Source: Paramarasmius palmivorus (taxonomy: Eukaryota; Basidiomycota; Agaricomycetes; Agaricales; Marasmiaceae). Taken from it: a stretch of 64,000 nucleotides of DNA. Both the position numbers and the translations under genes were made by a program. The DNA is taken from positions 150,698 to 214,697 of the forward strand of contig JAYKXP010000088.1 in the NCBI GenBank assembly GCA_037176845.1, written 5' to 3'. The notes beneath the pieces were generated by a model. The model did not search any database and was not told the origin of the DNA. It was given only the letters and a program-made list of their open reading frames with translations. Positions within the stretch are counted from its first letter, which is position 1. Every line of letters starts with the position of its first letter. Shown piece after piece: positions 10,867 through 21,894 of the stretch.

Positions 10867-12831
10867 ATGTCTGATCAGGTTGTAGGAATACTCGGTGAGC
10901 GTATGTTTACCTCTCCTTACCTGGAAGCATGGCTTGATATTCAACAAATTCTTTTTCAAACTACAGATCACTTCAATCGAGAATACCATTCATTCGTTCG
11001 CTAAATTCATGTCGTAGGTGGTGGCCAACTAGGCCGCATGCTGGCAGCTTCAGCATCTCTCCTGAACATCAAGATTGCCGTACTGGACTCCGGAGAATCA
11101 GCACCGGCCAAGCAAGTTGTTGCTCTCCCATCCGATTCCCAGGTCGCCCACATCGATGGTTCGTTCAAAGATCCGGCCAAGATCAAACAACTCGCGGCGG
11201 GCGTGGACGTTTTGACGGTTGAGATCGAGCATGTCGATGCTGATGCCTTGGAGGAGGTCCAGAGGTCCACGCATGTCAAGATTCACCCCAGTCCGAGCAC
11301 TATTCGGCTCATACAGGACAAGTATTTGCAAAAGGAGCACCTGAAGGCGAAGCAATGTCCGGTATCTGAGTTTGTGAAGGTGGAGAGCACGGTGGAATCG
11401 ATAACAGAGGCTGTTGACAGGCTGGGGTTGCCATTGATGCTGAAATCGAGGACTTTGGCATATGACGGAAGAGGAAACTACGTGTTGAAGGAACTCAGTC
11501 AGGCAAAGAACGCGATAGAGGCTCTTGGGAATAGAGGTTTATATGCAGAAAAATGGGTCCCATTTACGAAGGAGATTGCTGTTATGGTAGTGAGGTCGAC
11601 AGATGGAACGGTTTCCTCGTATCCAGCAGTCGAAACCATTCACAAAGACAACATCTGTCATCTCGTTTTCGCTCCGTTACGGAGTAGGAATCCTTCGTTA
11701 TCTTCAAGAGCGCAAGCCATTGCAGAGCATGCCATCTCTACGTTGGATGGGGCAGGTGTATTCGGCGTGGAGATGTTTTTAATGGAAGATGGTATGCGTC
11801 CAAACAGCCTTTTTAAAGCGGATTTCTCATTCGTACCAATAGGCGAAATCTACATCAACGAGATTGCTCCTCGACCACATAACTCTGGCCATTATACCAT
11901 TGAGGCATGCGAAACTTCCCAATACGAAAATCATCTTCGTGCTATCTTATCCCTTCCTCTCGGATCCACTGCGCTCAAAGTACCTTCTACGGCCATGCTC
12001 AACCTCATCGGCTATTCATCGTCCATGTCAGAAATCAAATCCGTGGTTGACGTCGCTCTTCGCGTTCCTGGAGCTTCCACGCACCTCTACGGTAAAGCAG
12101 AGTGCCGCAAAGGTCGTAAAATGGGTCATATCACTGTAGTCGCACCCTCTGATTCCGAGCTTCGTTCAAGACTACGTCCTCTGTTACAAGCGCTTCCAGG
12201 ATCAACCCAGGAGGAAGTCGAACTTTACACTCCTCCGCTTCCAGACAGAGGCCACTCAAATCCCTTCCCGTTGGTTGGAATCATCATGGGCTCAGACTCG
12301 GATCTGCCTGTTATGCTTCCAGCAGCACGTATCCTTGACAAGTTCAATATCCCGTACGAGTTGACTATCGTTTCGGCTCATCGAACACCGGATCGCATGG
12401 TTGAGTATGCACGATCCGCGGCAACGCGAGGCATACGTGTGATTATAGCTGGTGCTGGCGGCGCCGCCCATCTGCCAGGTATGGTTGCGGCACTCACACC
12501 GCTGCCGGTTATTGGTGTCCCTGTAAAGGGAAGCTCATTGGATGGTGTGGATTCGTTGCATAGTATTGTGCAGATGCCTGTGAGTAGTTTCTGCCTTCTG
12601 ATGAGAGTTGCACTAACCCACGATGATCAGCGTGGTATTCCTGTCGCTACAGTTGCAATCAACAACGGGATGAACGCTGGCTTGTTAGCGATTAGAACCC
12701 TATCCACGGGTGACTTCAAGCTCACGGAAGCGATGAGCAAGTATCTCAGTGATCTTGAGAAAGAGGTCATGGGTAAGATAGACAAGTTGGATCAGGTTGG
12801 TTGGGAAGCGTATGAGGTCAAGCGATCATAG
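10867..12831 (+). CDS. ADE2: phosphoribosylaminoimidazole carboxylase (bifunctional)
   Basis: Four exons (10867-10894, 11018-11791, 11843-12579, 12631-12831) close in phase to 579 aa. The enzyme makes CAIR from AIR in purine synthesis. The N-terminal PurK-type ATP-grasp part begins [19 protein letters not shown]; the glycine-rich turn is rebuilt only by splicing exon 1 to exon 2. [14 protein letters not shown], the hallmark of the family, follows intron 2. The C-terminal PurE-type part starts near residue 410 with [11 protein letters not shown] and contains SAHRTP and [11 protein letters not shown]. Introns 2 and 3 are each 51 nt and in frame, so an unspliced reading would falsely add 17 residues at each site. 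The 3' end, from about 12511, is duplicated downstream at 16.6 kb, where it is broken. Confidence 0.97.
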
Positions 12832-13066
12832 ATCTACATTCTACTTTACCACATATCTAACAGATAGCAAAGCGAGAATTTTACATGTAGTAATTAGACG
12901 GAGAAATGGAGAACCGAGATCAAACATTGGTATCGACAATGTTCTATGGGAACCAATGTAACTCGGAGTTGCCAAGGAACTGAGCGATGCAATCAAACAG
13001 CTCTCCGTGCGTGTCCTCTGAGGCGGGTTCATAGTCGAAGGAGTGTTCCTATCCTTCGACGACAAC
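12511..13066. repeat. direct repeat, left copy (ADE2/hydrolase junction)
   Basis: About 556 bases covering the end of ADE2, the short spacer, and the 3' end of the convergent hydrolase gene. It matches 16600-17155 base for base over long stretches, including the ADE2 intron 3 and the shared tract around CAAACAGCTCTCCGTG. Here ADE2 is intact and the hydrolase end is broken. Confidence 0.9.
12838..13066 (-). pseudogene. 3' fragment of alpha/beta hydrolase gene
   Basis: Corresponds to the last about 45 codons and 3' flank of the hydrolase at 17020-18224: the tract encoding the region after KEHSFDYEP is recognisable (a Ser replaces the Phe-Asp context through indels) and the frame is lost. Homology stops abruptly at about 13066. 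It has no start and no upstream coding part, so it is a relic created by the repeat. Confidence 0.85.
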
Positions 13067-13503
13067 TAGCTATAGTTTGGCATCCCCTACAGCAATGAAC
13101 ACCATCCAATCTGTTTTGTTTATCCTTGTTCAAAAGTTGTGTAGATGTGCAAGAACGACGATTTGCAGGCCACGGATAAGCTAGATGCAGGTGGCCTGCA
13201 CAGTCGCAGAACCTTTTCCATGGGTTATACAGACCTCAGCCTTCTTGTTCTCAGAATCTACTATTTGACTTGACATTATGCAACCTGTATTCTGTCCATG
13301 TCTGTCCATGTGTAGTTGACGCAACTGTCAGCACTATGCCAGAGTATACTTAGTACATACTTGTATCATAAAGGTAAGGTAACCATAGAGATAAAAGGAT
13401 ACCACTCATGAATCAATGGACAGCCCCAAAACACACTAAGCCGGACGAGCTCCAGTTGGCGCATGCTGTTCAAGTCAGGGCTTGGATGATACAAGGGGAA
13501 TTC
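13067..13503. other. unique spacer downstream of Crinkler gene
   Basis: Left end of the segment lying between the direct repeats. No gene seen; it is the 3' flank of the Crinkler gene and contains a 9-base tandem (CTGTCCATGT twice at about 13293-13312). Confidence 0.45.
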
Positions 13504-15887
13504 TCAACTCACTGGAAACAGATCCTTCGTTGGCATGCAAATATGGAGCTTGGTCTTGATGAGGTCCTTGTATTGATTGGCTATCGGCACATGGGTGATT
13601 GGGGTCTGGTCGTCTGTGATGATGACATAGTGAATGACATATCTGTCATCATCGGATTTCTGAGCCACCCAATCCCTTTCCAAATATTCCAATGACCTCT
13701 TCTTGAAATCATGTCGCATGGAAATAGTCGACTGAATGACTATCAGGGACTTCTCACCCGCCTCGATATTGAGAATGAATGAGTCGTACCCTGCATGTGT
13801 CGAAGAAGAAGGACGATAGTACCCAGTTGTAAGCTGTTCCGGGTATTGACCAAATTTGAAGCGATGCAGGTCGAGAGCTGTTCGTTCGAATTCGGGGGGT
13901 TCCGAGGCCGTGATTACAGCACCGGGACCAACAGAGAGCCACAGCTGTCTACAGTTTGGAAATTTGTCAGTGAAGGTGGTGTTTTGACTACCCATGCTCT
14001 CAGCAACCATCTCCGTCCCCAACCATTTCCCACCATTTACCAAGGTATCATGAAGCCTCTCTTCCAGAATGCGTCCTGCTGGCGACCGAGTGTGAGAATG
14101 GCCGCGGAATGTGTCAAACAATTTCCAGACATGTTGATCCCATTCCGAGGCGAACCGACGCTGTATCAATTTGAGAATTTCGGCAGTTTGAATGGTAACA
14201 TAAGCGTCTTTCCGAGTGGGTCCTGGATAGATGCCAACTATCCAATGTGACAAATCTTCTGCGTCCGACTGAGCCCATTGCGCATTCTGAACCAGTGTCC
14301 TAAGGCTTTTGAGAGTCATGGCGCCCAACCTTCTCTCAAGTTCTCCGCGATAGTCATCTGGGTCTTTGGCTTTCCAGTAGACATGACGTGCGCATGTACC
14401 GAAAGACTCGCAAAAACTGCGGAGCTCGTTATCGGTGATATCCCTTGCTGTTGGTCCTTGATACTCTCTCCTGGATACATAGAACATGAGAACAATTCAC
14501 AAGTTCAGACATAGGATATGACGTACATGAGTACGAGCTCCTTGTACGACTCTGGCTTCATAACCCATTCGTAGTGGGGCAAACCCAATTTCCACACCCA
14601 ATTGAACCGTTTTGTTCGGCGAGAGGCGGCCATGACGATTCGTCCGCTAGAGAGGCGGGCTTTTTGCGATGGTTTGTTAACCTCGTCGTTGGAATCAGCC
14701 AGGTACCAGACATCTTTTGGAATATTGTCGAGTTGAGGGTTAGTGAGAGCCATTTCTTCTACGCCGTTCTCCGACCAATATGTGACGTGATCGGGCTGGT
14801 TCTGGAAATAGGTGGGGAGTTTCTGAAGTAAGCGCTCCACGAGAACATAGTAAAGCCAAAGTGTTTTCCCTGTGAATCTCAGTAAGAAGTAAGGGTCGTG
14901 TTGAGAAAGACTAACCGATGCCGGGCGATCCTGTGACAATGAATACTCTGTGAGCCGGGGAGATTTGCCTGTCTCTCGACCAGTTGATTTTGGGCACTTT
15001 GTCTTCGTTTTTGTCACTGTCCACAACCATCCTGGATACGTCGTCGTCCTTGCTCGGTCCCTGCTTCGATCCCTCCGGACGATTGTCGGCTCCAGTGACA
15101 TTCGCGTCAATCAACATCCCCCACTCTTTATCCTCCTCCGTATAGGTAGTGATGAATCGAGTTTCACCGTGGAAGAAGGATATTGCATCCTGCAAAGCTT
15201 GATAATACTCTTGTCGGATGAACACTCGCTCCGGCTGGCCTTCGCTGAAGGAGAACAGGCACTGGAGTACCTGTTCTTGGGTGTCTTGAACAGTGGTATA
15301 AAGTTGGCCTCTGCTTTGTTGATTCCATGCAATGTCGAAAAGCTTCTGCATATTTCGTCTATTTTCATCCCGTCGCTCTGATCTATGGCTTTAGAACAGA
15401 ATAAAGCACGGAAGCCTACAACGTACCTTGCATCTGGATGTCTAGGTCTTCTTCGTTTTCCAGTTTTCGTTTTTTGTTCGGTTGCTCTGTAATATGGCTT
15501 TAGATCAGAATGAAGCACGGAGGTCTACAACGTACCTTGCACTTGGACGAGTAGTATCTCCTTTACCTTGATCTGCAACTCCGCTATTTCTTGCTGCTCG
15601 TCCAGATATTGAACCTCATTCTTGGAGAAAACGTCTTGGATTTGGGCAGCTACGTCTTCTCCGACGAACTTGACCTCCGGGTTTGAGCATCGCCACACTT
15701 TGAGTCGAAATGCAGGGATGCTGAGGTTTGCCTTTTCCTTCACTTTCTCCTTCAGGTCGTCAATATCGTCTGTACCCAGAGATAACACCTTGAAGGGCGG
15801 TGAAATAGGATGATTATTGTTATCGACGAGGATGACCCAAATCTTCATGGTCACGGTGGCCATGGTGGTGGTTTTGAACAGGGCCAA
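13504..15887 (-). CDS. Crinkler-type protein, NTPase plus REase-like nuclease
   Basis: Five exons (15887-15536, 15486-15427, 15377-14916, 14869-14527, 14470-13504) close in phase to 727 aa. Residues 14-117 match the ubiquitin-like header of Crinkler (CRN) proteins: KIWVILV, DIDDLKEKVKEK, VWRCSNPEV and the closing EILLVQV. Exon 2 adds a basic linker with KKRKLENEED, which could act as a nuclear signal. Residues about 286-293 (GSPGIGKT, split by intron 3) form a P-loop of a STAND/AAA-like NTPase. The C-terminal part carries a restriction-endonuclease-like signature: GRILEERLHD near 539-548, GYDSF near 633-637 and IVIQSTISMRH near 649-659. In this family the header targets the protein and the tail is the effector. 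No signal peptide is visible. It starts at the first Met; Met at 15863 is equally possible. The gene lies wholly between the two 556-bp repeats. Confidence 0.85.
15405..15545 (-). repeat. tandem duplicated intron/exon borders in Crinkler gene
   Basis: The stretches at about 15388-15438 and 15490-15545 are near-identical (GCTTTAGA.CAGAAT.AAGCACGGA, then CCTACAACGTACCTTGCA). They hold the donor and acceptor sides of introns 1 and 2, spaced about 105 bases, so exon 2 lies inside a tandem duplication. Confidence 0.8.
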
Positions 15888-16599
15888 GCCAGCGCCAATA
15901 TTCCCAAAGTCTCAAGATCTCAACCTCGAAAGACGACTAGATAGTTTTCGCTAGTCTCCAAACATGTATACAACAGTAGGTATAGGACAGGAATAAATAA
16001 TGAAGAAATATACTCATAGATGATAGGTGTATAGACGAGCATAAGTATACCTTAAAGCAGGGGTCTCCACAGCCTTGGCTTAGGCCGCGTTCACACTCAT
16101 CCCACTTTAGTTTTAGTCTCCCCTAGGCAGACTCAATCGCTCGCAGGCTCGCTTGATATGACTTTAGTTTTGTCCAGTCCCATGGAAGTGATGATTCATT
16201 CTTCAATGTTCCTTTCCAGGTGCGTTCTACTGTCTTTTTGTTGAGAGCCTTTTGCTTATACCGTTCGTCAGTTACATAGCCGGCAATCCAGTTCGATGCT
16301 CTCGTTCATCGCTTTCTCCCATCAATTTTCGACTTCCGTCACCAATCCGTCACCGTGAAGTCTCGATTGTCGTTTTGGATCAATGGAGCTTCCGAAAGAG
16401 ACGAGCTGTTTCGGAGATGATCGATGAGGTTTCGGCTACAGTAAACCTCGCATTCGGATCCTTGCTTATTGTGGTTTTCTTCTTCCACACATTTCCAGCC
16501 GTTTCCAGAGCCGCTTTTGTCCCTGGGCCTTGCATTTCATTAGGGCGTGGGTTATGTCTCCGAGTTCCCCGTCGCAATGGTTGCACATCGCCCATTAGT
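15888..16599. other. unique spacer upstream of Crinkler gene
   Basis: The right end of the segment between the repeats. It must hold the Crinkler promoter. On the minus strand at about 16380-16600 there is a protein-like stretch (RRGTRRHNPRPNEMQGPGTK, then AETSSIISETARLFRKL) that may be a decayed exon of an unrelated gene; I cannot name it. Confidence 0.4.
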
Positions 16600-16910
16600 A
16601 TCGGCGCACCCGTAAAGGGCCCGGGAAGCTCGTTGGATGGCGTTGATTCGTTGCATAGCATTGTGCAGATGCCTGTGAGTAATTACTGCCTTCTGATGAG
16701 CTTGACACTGACCCACAATGATAAGCGTGGTATCCTGTCGCTACAGTCGCTATCAACAACGGGATGAACGCTGGCTTGTTGGCGATCAGAACCCTATCCA
16801 CTGGTGACTTCAAACTCACGGAAGGTATTTCAGCGACCTTGAGAAAGACGTCATGGGTAAGGTAGACAAGTTGGTTGGGAAGCGTATGAGGTCAGGCGAT
16901 CATAGATCTA
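16600..16910 (+). pseudogene. 3' fragment of ADE2
   Basis: Repeats the last about 80 codons of ADE2, with its intron 3 and stop region. It is broken: a 4-base insertion after GTAAAGGG (16619-16622), loss of one T in the start of the last exon, and an in-frame-destroying deletion in the part encoding [12 protein letters not shown]. No 5' part exists here. Confidence 0.92.
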
Positions 16911-17155
16911 CATTCTATTTTATCGCAATATCTAACAAATAGCAAAGCGAAAATTCTGTATGTATGTAGCTCATAGCAATTAGACAGAGAAGCGACCAAC
17001 CGAGATCTAATTATTGGCGTCAACAATGTTCTAACCCTGTAACGACTCTGAGATGCTTGTCAAGGAACTGAGCGATGCGATCAAACAGCTCTCCGTGGGT
17101 GTCCTCTGAGTTGGGTTCGTAGTCAAAGGAGTGTTCCTTTCCCTCGACGACAACA
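16600..17155. repeat. direct repeat, right copy (ADE2/hydrolase junction)
   Basis: Counterpart of 12511-13066. Here the hydrolase end is intact and the ADE2 end is broken, the reverse of the left copy. Confidence 0.9.
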
Positions 17156-18224
17156 AGTTCGGAAGTTGCACCCGCCTCCTGCAGCAATGAATGCAAGTGC
17201 TCCGATTCGTGCACTGGTACCGCAGTGTCTTCCGAGCCGTGAATAAACATTGTAGCTGGCCAGCTAGAATCGACGAATAGGCTGGGTATGATGGGTACGT
17301 CGTGTTCTCTGATGCATTTCGCGAGACTAGTTCCTTCGCCGTCCGCTTTCCGAAGAGAAGCACTTAAACTTGGTTCGTGTTGACCTGTGTAGTAGTCTAG
17401 GAAGGTGCCGAGTTGGAGGTATAGCCGTGAAAGTAGCATACGAGGATTAGCGGGATAACCAGGTATATGGTAAGTTGGTGGGTGATACTCGAGCGGGGAT
17501 TCAGCGATTGGGTTCGTTTCAGAAGCGGAAAATGGATGAATGAACTCTGAGAAGTTGCTCGGTTCTAGAAGCTCTCTTCCACGAAAGAACGGTTGGGTTT
17601 TGGGCGTGTAGTAGTGTGGTCTCTGAAGAATGGAATCAGATAAGGGAGAAATGGAAGATGCTGGGACAGCTTACTAGGAAGTTTCCGCCCATGCCATACA
17701 AAGACACAACAGCCTTTGGTTTGGGACGAACGTTGATCGCGGCCAGATATGCACAAGTCCCACCTGCACTGGTTCCAGCTACTGCTATTCGGTTGGCATC
17801 GAATTGGAAGGTAGGAAGTGGTCCCCCGTCGGGGCCGACTGTCATGTTTCCAAGAGCTTTTCGTAGTCCCTCTCCAATCATGAACGCGAAAACGTCCTTG
17901 ATATCTTCCAAGACTTTGTGCCCAGTAACACCATCAGTAGGGATAAGTCTGTAGTCCGGACATATGAGGGTATGTCCCGCGTCATTGAGCCTATCTACCA
18001 TTGCTCAGCAACAAGGTTCCCACTGTTGAAAACGACTCACTGTATAGCCAAACAGGAAACCAACTTTTGCGAGTTCCAACAGTCAAACCACCACCGTGAA
18101 AATACACAACCGCACTCCGTAAAGGTCCAGACTGAGTTGAAGGATTTGGAGGATATATGTCGAGCTTGATTGTCGTGTCTTTGCACGTTTTGTACGCCAA
18201 AGTAATAGGAAGAGGGCTCTCCAT
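17020..18224 (-). CDS. alpha/beta hydrolase (carboxylesterase-like)
   Basis: Three exons (18224-18041, 17994-17675, 17622-17020) close in phase to 368 aa. It has the layout of the hormone-sensitive-lipase/esterase branch: oxyanion-hole motif HGGGLTVG at about 45-52, nucleophile elbow GTSAGG at about 137-142, acid residue in HGSEDTAVP and the catalytic His in KEHSFDY near the C-terminus. No signal peptide is apparent, so it is probably cytosolic and acts on small esters; the substrate is unknown. The Met at 18224 (MESPLPITLAYKT) is preferred to one 13 codons upstream because the family usually begins a few residues before such a strand. It is divergent from RIB3 and convergent with ADE2, if the Crinkler insert is ignored. 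Confidence 0.88.
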
Positions 18225-18526
18225 GATTGCACTAAACGAGAAAGAGGGTTTCAACCCAACCAAGGTGATAAGATAAGCCCAGTCGCTTGATCACGGTTAC
18301 GCATCCTCTTCACTGGTTACCACCATGGCACCATGGAGCTCAAAGCGCGCGCTGCTTCTCGTCGTGGAAGACTGGCATACTTAGAAAGGTCAGCAGTGAT
18401 CTGGTCATATGGCTTAGGCTCACACTCACCTGTCACCAGATTCTTTATTCATTCCGATTTCAAAATCTGGACAGCCGTGGCAGCCTTAGTCTCAATCGTC
18501 GTCTTGACCACAACTCGAACTGCTAG
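18225..18526. promoter_or_regulatory. divergent promoter, hydrolase and RIB3
   Basis: About 300 bases shared by two genes pointing away from each other; both must be driven from here. No clear TATA box was found. Confidence 0.5.
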
Positions 18527-19307
18527 ATGACGAAGAAACTCACAAACGGCATTACAACTTCATTTTACTTTGACGACATCGAAGACGCCTTGGCAGCGTT
18601 CAAAGACGGGGATTTCCTCGTTGTAATGGACGACGAGGGCAGAGAGAACGAAGGGGATCTCATCATTGCTGCGAGCCATATAACGACGGAGAAGATGGCA
18701 TCGATGATTAGATTTACTAGGTATGAAGCATCCTGCCTTTACACCCAATCTGTCGCTTACACGTTGTCTCGCAGTGGCTTTGTGTGCATATCCCTTCCAG
18801 CCCAACGCCTTGAAGAGCTTCAGCTGCCTCTGATGGTCAGCGAAGAAGCTCAATCTGACCCCCACAAGACCGCGTTCACTGTTTCTGTCGACTACAAACA
18901 CGGTATGTTCCCCCATTCTTCCACCTTCATCAAAACCAATTACAGTACACCCAGGGACAACGACAGGTATATCAGCACACGATAGAGCACTCACTGCTCG
19001 CTCTCTTGCCTCATCTACAAACACCGCTGCAGACTTTACGCGTCCGGGACACCTTATGCCTCTTCGTGCCCGGGAAGGTGGTCTACTTACCCGTAGAGGT
19101 CACACAGAAGCTGGTATTGAGTTGTGTCGACTCACGGGGCTACCCAAAGCTGCTGTTCTATGCGAACTTGTGCTGGACTATGATACGGCAGAGGGTAAGT
19201 CAGGCAACATGATGAGGCGGGACGAGTGTAGAAAGTTTGCGGATAAACGGGGGTTGAAGATGATTAGCGTGGAAATGTTGGCTGAGCTCGTTCGAATGGG
19301 CCTATAG
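18527..19307 (+). CDS. RIB3: 3,4-dihydroxy-2-butanone 4-phosphate synthase
   Basis: Three exons (18527-18720, 18775-18902, 18955-19307) close in phase to 224 aa, the usual length of the single-domain fungal enzyme. It converts ribulose 5-phosphate to the four-carbon precursor of riboflavin. The acidic metal- and substrate-binding loop [12 protein letters not shown] lies at about 35-46; [10 protein letters not shown] is rebuilt across intron 2; [13 protein letters not shown] and [14 protein letters not shown] carry the remaining active-site residues. No GTP cyclohydrolase II domain is fused, as expected for fungi. Confidence 0.96.
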
Positions 19308-19944
19308 GTTTCTTGATGTACAATATGGCGCCTATGCCGTCTCCAAATTTTTATCAGCGGAGTCCAAGATAAGATAACCACGTGTTGACCATTAGCTAGC
19401 CCAATTGGGGTTCGATGAAAACGGACACAGCAAAGTTTGTTTGCGCTCGACATTCACGTCCGAAATCTACCCGTCACGGCCGTGCATTACTTGGCCCAAT
19501 GTGCCTGCCAGGTAAATGATGATTATGACCTGCTCGCAAAGCGTTTTACTCAATGCATTCTCTTAGCATAAACCATGGCATGTTTGCATCGGGCAAGAGG
19601 GCGTATTAATTAGATAAACTGGAGTCTTGGAAGTATCTACGGTTAGTGTGGATTTATACAAGACGCATTTACTTGATCCCGATATTGCTTTTGCAGGCGC
19701 GGAAGCTGTGTATACAAGATGTCATTCTATTCACTTGTCGTCGACGAAACCGGCCGCGGCGACGCGAAAACTAATGCTCGGACGCAATCCAGACTTTAAA
19801 ACGAACTCCTAGGATATACATCCATGAAGATTCGCCCTCAATCTAGACCTCTTCCCACCTGTATAAAGTCTTCCTTCACCACCGCCTGACAGGCATCTCA
19901 CAACACCACCCTCTCCTAGGATACTTTTCGCATTCCCAAGTACT
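19308..19944. promoter_or_regulatory. intergenic with monooxygenase promoter
   Basis: No gene seen. TATAAAG at 19862-19868 lies 76 bases before the ATG at 19945 and is the likely core promoter of the monooxygenase gene. Confidence 0.5.
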
Positions 19945-21584
19945 ATGTCTACACCAGAGTTTAAAAAACTCAATGTCGCTGTCATTGGAGGTGGTCTGGG
20001 TGGTCTAGCTGCTTCCCTCTCACTTCGACGCGCCGGACACAAAGGTATGTGATACTGTTTCTGAACCAGGAGTAGCCCATCGATTTGTATTCTCTACAGT
20101 GACTATCTACGAACGACGAAGCTTCACAGCCGAAGTTGGAGCTTCCATTACCACCGCTGCGAACGGCACAAAATGGCTTTATGAATGGGGTTGTGATATG
20201 TCCATTGGAGACCCAGTCGTACAACAAAAGCTGTTGATGAGAGATTGGAAGACAGGTGAAATCACGGCCGAATACAAGATGGAGAGTTACAAAGAAGTCT
20301 GGGGATATGTACGTTCCATGATCTTGCTCGTTTCCACGACGGGTGCTGAGCAAAACATACACAGGAAACAAACATGGTCCATCGTCAGGATTTGCATAAG
20401 ATGCTTTTGACTGCTGCTACATCTCCGGAAGGTGAAGGTGAGCCTGTCGAGGTCAATGTGGACTATATTTGCGAACGTGTCAATACCGAGGAGGGCACTG
20501 CAACATTCGCGAATGGAGAGACCATTAAGGCGGATATGATCATCGGAGCTGATGGCATCAGGGTTTGTCTTTCTATTGTTCAATCTCTTGCGATACTGCA
20601 GATGTACTGATTCGCCGTTATAGTCGAAAGTTCGCACTGGTCTTGGTGTCATCCCTGATATGGTCTCCGCTCCTCAGACTTGCTTCAGATGCAATGTTCT
20701 TACCAAGGATGTGAAGAGGCTTGATTTGGTCGACTATAGTCTAGATCCGGCCATTCAAATCTGGGGAGGATTCGAAGTGCCTGAGTATGTCTTCACCAGC
20801 TCCCCCCGGAGTATCTATGGCTCATCTTCATAAACAGCATCAACAAATACTTCAAGATTGTTATGTCCAGCGTATCTGGCGGAGGTTTGTTGCGAACTAT
20901 GTCCAGAGATGCTCCTTGAACTCATGTTCATGAACCGATAGATGTGACGTCCTTCTACTGTTTTATGCCCACCGAATACGCACTCCAACATGTTTCTGAG
21001 GGATTCCAGTTCAAAGAAGTTGCTGTCGAGGAGATTCTCGTTGGGGCATACAAGGACTGTCTACACGAAGATGCAAAGAACCTACTCAAAAACTCTATCG
21101 AGCGCATGCCATGGAGACTATACCTGCACAAGCCCTATCCTCACTGGGTTAAGGGGAATATTGGTCTTCTTGGGGACGCCGCCCATCCAATGATGGTTAG
21201 TAGATGTCTTCCCAATCCAATGTTTGCATACTAATCCATTTTACAAAGCCTCACCAATCCCAAGGTGCATGTCAGGCCTTTGAAGATGCTGGCGTCCTTG
21301 GTCTTGTCTTCTCGAAGGACTACCCGCAATTTACAAACGACGTTAAAGCCGGTCTGGCTATGTATGAGCGTATTCGCAAGCCTCGCGCAACGCGTATCCA
21401 GACTGCCTCAAGGAAGGCCACCGATGACCTTCACGAGCGGATCGGTTTCACCACCGTGTTCAATAAGCCAGGGCAAAAGGAGGACGAGCCCGATGCTGAT
21501 GGGTGGGTCAAGTTGACAATGAAGGAGGTCAATACATGGGACCCGAGGAAGATCTTGAAGGAGTATACCTCAGATTCTGCGTAG
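19945..21584 (+). CDS. FAD-dependent monooxygenase, salicylate-hydroxylase-like
   Basis: Seven exons (19945-20044, 20100-20308, 20365-20562, 20624-20784, 20838-20884, 20942-21195, 21249-21584) close in phase to 434 aa. The Rossmann dinucleotide motif VAVIGGGLGGLAAS is at about 11-24 with the acidic strand end VTIYERR at 34-40. The second FAD/NADPH contact ADMIIGADGIRS is near 159-170, and the third motif GNIGLLGDAAHPM near 310-322. Such group A flavoprotein hydroxylases add oxygen to aromatic or related rings using NAD(P)H; the actual substrate cannot be read from sequence. No cluster of biosynthetic genes surrounds it, so it may be a stand-alone degradative enzyme. Confidence 0.92.
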
Positions 21585-21894
21585 TTACAGTCTTTGTTCT
21601 TGAAATTCATAGTGTATCGCTTATAGATGTATAATAATGAATCCTTTGAGCACTAGCATCGTTGTCATTGAATTTGTTGCCCACTGGCGCGTCAGAGCCA
21701 TCGTTTTCGCAAAATGTAGCTGACATCAGCGACACCATGTACATAAGCGATCTCAAAAAGCTTTCTTTGTTCCCTTCCTCCACAAGATGTATAAAACACC
21801 ATGTTCTCTTCGCTCAGCACGCTGTGATACCCTAGATATCTTTGAGGAGGTGAGTACCATCTTAAAACAGTGACAGAACACGGAAGATAACCGT

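Noticed and set aside
11038..12831. A 597-codon uninterrupted frame for ADE2
   Set aside because: It reads through two 51-nt in-frame introns; splicing restores EDGEIYINE and [11 protein letters not shown], as expected for the family, and exon 1 at 10867 adds the true start.
16252..16767. 171-codon plus frame running into the ADE2 fragment
   Set aside because: Chance fusion of unrelated sequence to a broken repeat; it includes unspliced ADE2 intron and frameshifted exon.
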